Source: an uncultured Dokdonia sp.
GTDB lineage: Bacteria; Bacteroidota; Bacteroidia; Flavobacteriales; Flavobacteriaceae
NCBI RefSeq assembly: GCF_947496725.1
Contig: NZ_CANMDS010000003.1
Span: 310,001-374,000 of the forward strand
DNA length: 64,000 nt
Direction: 5' to 3'
The notes under the pieces are model-generated. The model made no database searches. It had not been told where the DNA came from and saw nothing but the letters and a program-made list of their open reading frames with translations. A program made the translations under genes and the position numbers. Shown here piece after piece: positions 59,181 through 64,000 of this stretch. Position 1 is the stretch's first letter. Each line of letters starts with the position of its first letter.

Positions 59181-60797
59181 AACATTTTTCACAAAACTGG
59201 TTTGAAACAACCCATCTTTATTATTATTACGCATATTATTCAGAACGCAGGAAATAGTAAAATATACGTCAGATTGAGTTACATTTTGATAATACTTATT
59301 ATCGTTAAAAAAAGCTGAGTTTTTTCTTATTTCAAGTTCACTACCTCCTATACTTGAATAAAAGATTTTTTCGCTTCCACCTCGATTTGTAGAATCTGAA
59401 AATGCTCTCAAAACATCAATCCTATCATTAATAAATTTTGAAGGCACATCCAATTCTTCTTGAACTGATTGTAAATAATCGAGTTCTTGTTCCCAAGGTG
59501 TATTCGAACTTGAATTATCGCAGTTTATGGTCTCAATCTCTACCAAAGAACTATTATTGGGACCATAAAGACCATACTTGATATTAGTTCTGAGCTCAGC
59601 AAATTTATTTGGGTCGCTAACTCGGTTTATTCCAATAAAATAGATTAACCTAATGTTCTCATAGTTCCGAAAAAACCGACTTAGATAAAGCAGATTTTTG
59701 CCATTTGAAATACAAGAACCCACAATTAATATAGAGCCTGAAGAACTACTCGCAATAGTATCTTCCTTCAATTCTGATTGATTAATTATAGTGACTTCAT
59801 TTTTTGCGAAATCCTGAATTCTATTATTGATGTACTGTGACAAAAGCCCGGAACCTTTGTCATTAAGATGGACTACGTGGGTTATAGATGCTGGAACGTA
59901 TTGATTTATGTAAGCGTCTAATTTACTTTTATGACTTTTGAAACTTTCATTAGCAATATTTCTAATGATATTCTCGTAATCTATATAAAGATTGTAATTT
60001 TTTCTTGAAGTCGAATCCTCACTATATGAAACCTTAAGAGATGTTCCGGACTCATTATTTAGTTTAAAAACTTCTACAAAGTTTTTCAAGGATTTTGAAA
60101 TATACTTAGATGCACTTATATTTCTGGCATAAATTACCGGTTCATCTAAATTAAAAGAATCGCCTATAATACTGATAGGTGTAGAATGGTTTTCACAATA
60201 GGTGCATTTTTCATTCTTTTTTGATTGGTCATATAGCGGAATGCCATAGTTTAATTTTTCATTTCTCTCTAAATTACATAAAACTCTTTCTTGAATTATA
60301 GGTGAGTCCTTATCAATTGGCATATAATATAAAGTGCATATTTCATCAGAACCTATTTCAGGGTGATTCTTTTGAATATAATTTATAAGTCCACCAGATG
60401 TAGATGCTGAAATAAGAAATATAGATTTGTCATAAAAGATGGATTGGCTGTTGTACAAGCCGTCATAGGACTTAAAAGATTCAATATTAATTTCTTTATC
60501 CTGATTATATCTTTTTAAATATTTGGTCATTGAATATGCAATGACATTAATAGACAGAGTATCACAATATATGTTATCAAAATCTACTTTACTAAATAGG
60601 TGTATTGTGTTGAGTGCTATAAAGTCAATTTGACTTTTAAATACCAAAACATTGGCAGTTCTAAGAAATTTTGATGAATGCTTTCCAGAAGGAAAAACAA
60701 AATGGTGGGAAATTCCATTACTTTCAACCAAGCCACCATTATCTTCAAAAATTTTAACCAAACCTTGGTTCAATATTTCTTTCTTGTTTTTTGCCAA
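59121..60797 (-). CDS. phosphoribosyltransferase-like protein of unknown function
   Basis: 558 residues from a TTG at 60797 (no ATG in the open frame upstream). Residues about 28-50 (HHFVFPSGKHSSKFLRTANVLV) resemble the orotate-phosphoribosyltransferase start, and about 335-365 (ILIVGSCISNGKNLLYLSRFFR) sits where a PRPP-loop would be, with a G-S-C in place of the usual D-D. A C-x-x-C-x2-H cluster (CTYCENHSTPI) lies near 195. The catalytic acidic pair is not evident, so nucleotide binding is possible but not catalysis. Its last codons are antisense to the truncated LuxR gene (QASLF, TGA at 59121). Putative defence or nucleotide-signalling role; inference only. Confidence 0.55.
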   Translation of the reverse strand: MAKNKKEILNQGLVKIFEDNGGLVESNGISHHFVFPSGKHSSKFLRTANVLVFKSQIDFIALNTIHLFSKVDFDNIYCDTLSINVIAYSMTKYLKRYNQDKEINIESFKSYDGLYNSQSIFYDKSIFLISASTSGGLINYIQKNHPEIGSDEICTLYYMPIDKDSPIIQERVLCNLERNEKLNYGIPLYDQSKKNEKCTYCENHSTPISIIGDSFNLDEPVIYARNISASKYISKSLKNFVEVFKLNNESGTSLKVSYSEDSTSRKNYNLYIDYENIIRNIANESFKSHKSKLDAYINQYVPASITHVVHLNDKGSGLLSQYINNRIQDFAKNEVTIINQSELKEDTIASSSSGSILIVGSCISNGKNLLYLSRFFRNYENIRLIYFIGINRVSDPNKFAELRTNIKYGLYGPNNSSLVEIETINCDNSSSNTPWEQELDYLQSVQEELDVPSKFINDRIDVLRAFSDSTNRGGSEKIFYSSIGGSELEIRKNSAFFNDNKYYQNVTQSDVYFTISCVLNNMRNNNKDGLFQTSFVKNVLDPFVFNRFNDGIIQASLF

Positions 60798-60837
60798 ATA
60801 TTCTCTCTTTGGAAAACTGAATGTTTACGCTTTTAGA

Positions 60838-61002
60838 ATGGGAGATGTTTCGATTACTCTAGGATATTTACTTTGGGTTATAGCTAAAATTCAAAGAAAA
60901 GGTGCTCATCCTCTCGGACTTCTTCTAGAAATGAATGGAAAATGGGATTTGGCCAACAGAATGTTGGAAGCTTATTCCGAAATGTTAGAATCTGAAAAAT
61001 AA
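60838..61002 (+). CDS. 54-residue ORF, small gene or C-terminal remnant
   Basis: ATG at 60838, TAA at 61000. MGDVSITLGYLLWVIAKIQRKGAHPLGLLLEMNGKWDLANRMLEAY... is compact, has two amphipathic helices and a Trp-Asp-Leu-Ala-Asn motif, and looks protein-like. The frame stays open leftward but reads as antisense to the phosphoribosyltransferase-like gene, so only the part from 60838 is credible. It may be the end of a gene cut by insertion. It lies directly before the folded repeat at 61021. Confidence 0.45.
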   Translation: MGDVSITLGYLLWVIAKIQRKGAHPLGLLLEMNGKWDLANRMLEAYSEMLESEK

Positions 61003-61020
61003 AGAACTACTCACAACAAT

Positions 61021-61128
61021 GGCTATAAGTAATTGCTTGTTCTCGCCTACTTCTGAAAATCCTCGCGGATTTTCAGTTTGGTGTGTACTTGCAAAGTTAA
61101 GTGCTAACCCACGCAACTACTCATAGCC
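61021..61128. repeat. attC-like folded repeat at the island's right end
   Basis: GGCTATAAGTAATTGC (61021-61036) pairs imperfectly with GCAACTACTCATAGCC (61113-61128); inside is a 10-bp perfect hairpin CTGAAAATCC-TCGC-GGATTTTCAG (61053-61076). It follows a small ORF and precedes the mqo gene. Confidence 0.65.
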
Positions 61129-61215
61129 GAGACCGTGGCGGCTGATTGCCCAAGGGCTCGCAGTTCACGACAAAATAAGCAATACAAAAGGTAGTCGCAT
61201 ACTTAGTCATTAAAC

Positions 61216-62700
61216 TTATAAGTTAAGAATAGCCGTGGTGCGCTGTAATTCTTTATTAAAATGCTCTTTGGTGATTTCTTCCTTGTAGCTAGGTACAATT
61301 TCTTTAAGTTTTTTCTTTCCTTCTGGGGAGTTCATTATCTCTGGGAAGGCTTGCTCTAGTACGTCTAGCATTATTTTGGGCGCGGTAGATGCTCCTGGAG
61401 ATGCTCCAAGTAAACAAGTGATCTTACCGTCAGAACCACTTACAATCTGTGTTCCAAATTCTAGTTTACCACCTTTAAACTCATCTCGTTTTATGGTTTG
61501 TACACGCTGGCCGGCAACTTCTATACGCCAGTCTTCGTTTTTTGCATCTTTTATAAAATTACGTAGCTCGTTCATACGGTCATCAAAGGTCATCGTGACC
61601 TGGCCTATGAGATATTTAGTAAGATCAAGATTATGCCAGAAAGCGCCTAGCATAGAAGGGATGTTTTTAAAATTGACACTTTTTACGAGATCTAGATTAG
61701 ACCCCTGCTTTAAAAACTTGGGACTAAAACCAGCAAAAGGGCCAAACATAAGTTGCTTCTCACCATCTACATAGCGAGTGTCTAGGTGCGGCATACTCAT
61801 AGGTGGCGCGCCTTCTCCCGCTTTACTATATACTTTTGCATTGTGTTGCTCTATAAGCTCTTTGTTTTTACAAACCAGCCAGCCACCGCTCACAGGAAAA
61901 CCGCCAAAACCATCCTTCTCCTCTATCTCTACAGTCTCAAGTAGTAACAACGCACCGCCACCTGCACCTATAAAAATATGGTCTGCCTCTATAGATTGTT
62001 TCTTACCTGTTTTAAGATCTTTTGTAATTGCCGTCCAGTTACCATTGTCTAACGGGTCAAGATCTTCTACCTCTTTATGAAAGTGTACGGGTGTGTCAAA
62101 CGCTGTTGCTAGTATTTCATATAAACGCTTGGTAAGTACGCCAAAGTTAACCTCTGTGCCACGATCTATACGTGATCCAGCCATTACCTCATCTTCTGTG
62201 CGATCGTGCATTATAAGCGGGAACCAGTCCCTCATCTTACTTATTTGATCTGTATACTCTATGGTATCAAACATAAAGTGCTCTTTAAAGGCTTCAAAAC
62301 GCTTTTTAAGAAACGTGACGTTCTTTTCTCCTGTTACCCAACTATGATGTGGTATGGGTTTTAAAAAGCGCTGAGGATCCTCTATAAATCCTTTTTCTAC
62401 GAGATGTGCCCAAAACTGTTTTGTAATTTCAAATTGCTTACAGATTTCTATAGCCTTTTTTATGGAGACAGAACCATCTTCTTGCTCTGGGCAATAATTG
62501 AGTTCACAAAGTGCCGAGTGACCGGTACCTGCATTATTCCAAGCGGCCGAACTTTCTTGAGCAACATCACCTAGACGTTCTAAAATTAAAATGCTCAAAT
62601 CTGGCTTAAGCATCTTTGCCATAAGTGCAAGATTTGCACTCATAATTCCACCACCTACACAAATGAGGTCGTAATGATTTTTCGGAATTTCTCTGTTCAT
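61216..62700 (-). CDS. mqo: malate:quinone oxidoreductase
   Basis: 494 residues, standard length. FAD-binding loop CVGGGIMSANLALM near residue 14, then SSAAWNNAGTGHSALCELNY and the substrate-domain segments VSGGWLVC, LMFGPFAGFSPKFLKQG and ASPGASTAP. It oxidises malate to oxaloacetate and passes electrons to the quinone pool as a peripheral membrane enzyme of the citric acid cycle. Reverse -7 box at 62719-62726 with a TTG further upstream. Backbone gene; first after the island. Confidence 0.95.
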   Translation of the reverse strand: MNREIPKNHYDLICVGGGIMSANLALMAKMLKPDLSILILERLGDVAQESSAAWNNAGTGHSALCELNYCPEQEDGSVSIKKAIEICKQFEITKQFWAHLVEKGFIEDPQRFLKPIPHHSWVTGEKNVTFLKKRFEAFKEHFMFDTIEYTDQISKMRDWFPLIMHDRTEDEVMAGSRIDRGTEVNFGVLTKRLYEILATAFDTPVHFHKEVEDLDPLDNGNWTAITKDLKTGKKQSIEADHIFIGAGGGALLLLETVEIEEKDGFGGFPVSGGWLVCKNKELIEQHNAKVYSKAGEGAPPMSMPHLDTRYVDGEKQLMFGPFAGFSPKFLKQGSNLDLVKSVNFKNIPSMLGAFWHNLDLTKYLIGQVTMTFDDRMNELRNFIKDAKNEDWRIEVAGQRVQTIKRDEFKGGKLEFGTQIVSGSDGKITCLLGASPGASTAPKIMLDVLEQAFPEIMNSPEGKKKLKEIVPSYKEEITKEHFNKELQRTTAILNL

Positions 62701-62718
62701 AAAAAAGGGTTTATGGTA

Positions 62719-62726
62719 TAAAGGTA
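62719..62726 (-). promoter_or_regulatory. -7 box (TACCTTTA) of mqo
   Basis: TAnnTTTA on the reverse strand, 19 bases before the ATG, with TTG at 62742-62744 as possible -33. Confidence 0.55.
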
Positions 62727-62967
62727 TCGAAATCTAAACTTACAATTTGAACCCTCATTTATTAATAAAATATACAAGCTGCTATGTTACTCAATTGGTC
62801 TCAAAAACCCAGTATAGACATCTCTTATACGTTAAATTTTAACTTAAAATCACTATTTTGAGAGTAATAGGGTTTCTCTATAAAGCACATATTTAGTATT
62901 AAATAAAAACTTTATATAAATCCTATAAGTATTTGATTATAAGTGTTTAGAATAAATATGTTTAATC

Positions 62968-63007
62968 AAAAACCCCCACTATAAACAATGTCTATAGTGG
63001 GGGTTTT
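62968..63007. terminator. terminator after the oxidoreductase gene
   Basis: AAAACCCCCACTATA pairs with TATAGTGGGGGTTTT around a 9-base loop; on the reverse strand it closes the gene ending at 63022. Confidence 0.9.
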
Positions 63008-63021
63008 AGACAAATGATGTA

Positions 63022-64000
63022 CTACTGTAGCAATCCTTCTATTTTTTCTATAACAGCTTGAGCAGCTCTTTCTCCAGAGATCATTGCGGCGTTAAGAGAG
63101 CCGTTAAGAAGATGGTCTCCAGCAAGAAAAATTGTGTCTTTAAGTTGCGTTTCAGACGCTTCACAATCCATACGTAAATTGTCAAGTTTAGGTAAAGCTC
63201 GCGGAATCACATATGATTTTAAGAAAGTAACATCTGTGATATTACAGTAAGTTGCAAGTTCTGAAGTAACGGTTGCAACAAGTGCTTTTTCAGATAAATC
63301 TTGATCGTCTACTACGGTTACAGAGAGTAGATTTTTTGCTCCAGTAGTTGCAGTTTCTAGCGCATCTACATAGAAGAGATTGTTAATTCGCGTATTCTCA
63401 TCTGCTACAAGTTGGATCAAGGGTTGCTTCTTCCCTACTGCTTCTACCTCGTAATACAGGTTCACACAAGACTTCCAGGGAGTCTCTTGGCCTCTTAGGT
63501 TTGCTATAAACTGGCTAGCTTCTGTAGCTATAATGGTATAATCGCTCTCTAGGGCGGTTCCGTTTGTGAGGGTGATGGTGTTATCTTCTACACTTGCTAC
63601 ACTCGTATTAAACATAAAAGTGGTGTTTTTTAGCTGTGAAGAGAGTTGTTTAGGTATTGCTTCTATTCCAGCTTTTGGCACAGTGGCCATCCCTTCTCCA
63701 AACATTTTATACACAAACTCAAACATACGGCTTGAGGTGCTAAGCGCTGTCTCTAAGAAAATACCACTGAAAAACGGCTTAAAGAAATCTGTAATCATCG
63801 CTTGGCTAAAGCCTCTCTTGCGCAGGTAAACTAGCGTAGAGCTTTCTGGAGTATTAAAAATCTCTTCTATAGATTTGTTTTTTAAATCCTTATTAAGCTT
63901 AAGTACCTTAACCTTGTCACCTAGTTTACCTACAGATGAGGTCATTGTAGGTATAAGCATCTTGATACTGCGTGTAGGGTCGCCTATAGATTGAGATTTA
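63022..64000 (-). CDS. FAD/NAD(P)-dependent amine-oxidase-like oxidoreductase, C-terminal part
   Basis: The frame is open to the right edge; codons upstream of the Met at 63960 (GDPTRSIK) read naturally, so this is the C-terminal 326 residues of a longer flavoprotein. KPFFSGIFLETALSTSS, the FVYKMFGEGMATVPKAGIEAIPKQL segment and the C-terminal FLAGDHLLNGSLNAAMISGERAAQAV (FAD-contact) are typical of phytoene-desaturase/amine-oxidase relatives. Likely redox enzyme; substrate unknown. Confidence 0.85.
   Translation of the reverse strand, partial: KSQSIGDPTRSIKMLIPTMTSSVGKLGDKVKVLKLNKDLKNKSIEEIFNTPESSTLVYLRKRGFSQAMITDFFKPFFSGIFLETALSTSSRMFEFVYKMFGEGMATVPKAGIEAIPKQLSSQLKNTTFMFNTSVASVEDNTITLTNGTALESDYTIIATEASQFIANLRGQETPWKSCVNLYYEVEAVGKKQPLIQLVADENTRINNLFYVDALETATTGAKNLLSVTVVDDQDLSEKALVATVTSELATYCNITDVTFLKSYVIPRALPKLDNLRMDCEASETQLKDTIFLAGDHLLNGSLNAAMISGERAAQAVIEKIEGLLQ

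Larger units (their letters stand above)
26612..61130. mobile_element. composite integrative island (metal resistance plus accessory cargo)
   Basis: Bounded by backbone genes mnmE and mqo. The left end has a tyrosine integrase and an excisionase-like HTH protein; cargo is a putative nuclease cassette, copper and Zn/Cd/Co resistance modules, and rearranged genes at the right end. I found no conjugation genes, so it looks like an integrative element without its own transfer machinery or a remnant. No clear att direct repeat was found; limits are approximate. Confidence 0.6.
62701..63021. other. intergenic region with mqo promoter and a terminator
   Basis: About 320 A+T-rich bases. The left end has the mqo promoter (62719-62726), the right end a strong terminator (62968-63007). 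Nothing else is recognised. Confidence 0.6.

Noticed and set aside
60652-60837. Leftward extension of the 54-aa ORF to 60652
   Set aside because: That part is antisense to the phosphoribosyltransferase-like gene, and its amino acids look like a shadow; only the part from 60838 is credible.
1-64000. tRNA, rRNA or known riboswitch
   Set aside because: I saw no cloverleaf, rRNA segment or riboswitch core on reading both strands; without a covariance search this is only a negative impression.

Overview
The window looks like the chromosome of an A+T-rich marine flavobacterium (Bacteroidota). Supporting signs are flavobacterial small-protein families (DUF6090, DUF6155, HYC_CC_PP-like, DUF4870), TAnnTTTG promoter boxes lying almost on top of start codons, near absence of Shine-Dalgarno sequences, and CusA/CzcA pumps of Bacteroidota length. 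A Dokdonia-like organism is my guess from overall style, not something the sequence proves. A 14-bp palindrome, GCTTTCGCGAAAGC, occurs at least 13 times in genes and intergenic gaps. It ties backbone and metal island together as a genomic signature.

Layout. 1-6.7 kb: end of an ABC transporter operon, a TPR-type hybrid histidine kinase, and a translationally coupled NCS1-type transporter plus mannitol 2-dehydrogenase pair. 6.8-12.0 kb: an A+T-rich accessory islet between two diverged direct copies of a structured repeat. It holds a zinc-knuckle protein, an unknown 309-aa protein, a 41-aa protein with a perfect Shine-Dalgarno, and an overlapping operon (sigma-like regulator, unknown, ImmA/IrrE peptidase, and a fourth gene broken by an in-frame stop). 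12.0-26.6 kb: ordinary backbone (DUF6090, FMN-binding stress protein, Bcr/CflA exporter, succinate-semialdehyde dehydrogenase, a very basic secreted protein, M19 dipeptidase, SF2 helicase, SDR, phytase-like esterase, MnmE).

26.6 to about 61.1 kb is a composite mobile island between mnmE and mqo. A tyrosine integrase preceded by 20-bp-spaced TTACACCT repeats and an excisionase-like HTH protein open it. Next comes a four-gene cassette of putative nucleases and unknowns (28.7-32.2 kb), a defence-system candidate. A copper/silver module follows (32.3-48.5 kb): CusA, CusC, an HMA-AraC regulator, a multicopper oxidase fused to a CopB-like barrel, a four-helix copper storage protein, DUF3347, a haem-binding protein, CopA ATPase, DUF2911, PepSY, DUF305 and CusB. 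A second metal module, probably Zn/Cd/Co, follows (48.5-57.7 kb): a CzcA-TolC fusion, CzcB, a Fur-family regulator, a SpoIIAA-like protein, DUF3703 and a ZntA-type ATPase. The island ends in rearranged DNA: an asparaginase-like protein, a 3'-truncated LuxR-type membrane regulator, a phosphoribosyltransferase-like protein whose C-terminus reads into that truncated gene, a 54-aa ORF and an attC-like folded repeat.

61.2-64 kb returns to backbone with malate:quinone oxidoreductase and a FAD-dependent oxidoreductase running off the edge. The metal genes form a coherent envelope system: P-type ATPases move cytosolic metal to the periplasm, the oxidase and binding proteins detoxify or hold it there, and RND/adaptor/TolC complexes expel it. 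Candidate operators (TGCAAC-ACA-GTTGCA and relatives) and the encoded Fur-family and HMA-AraC proteins are plausible local control.
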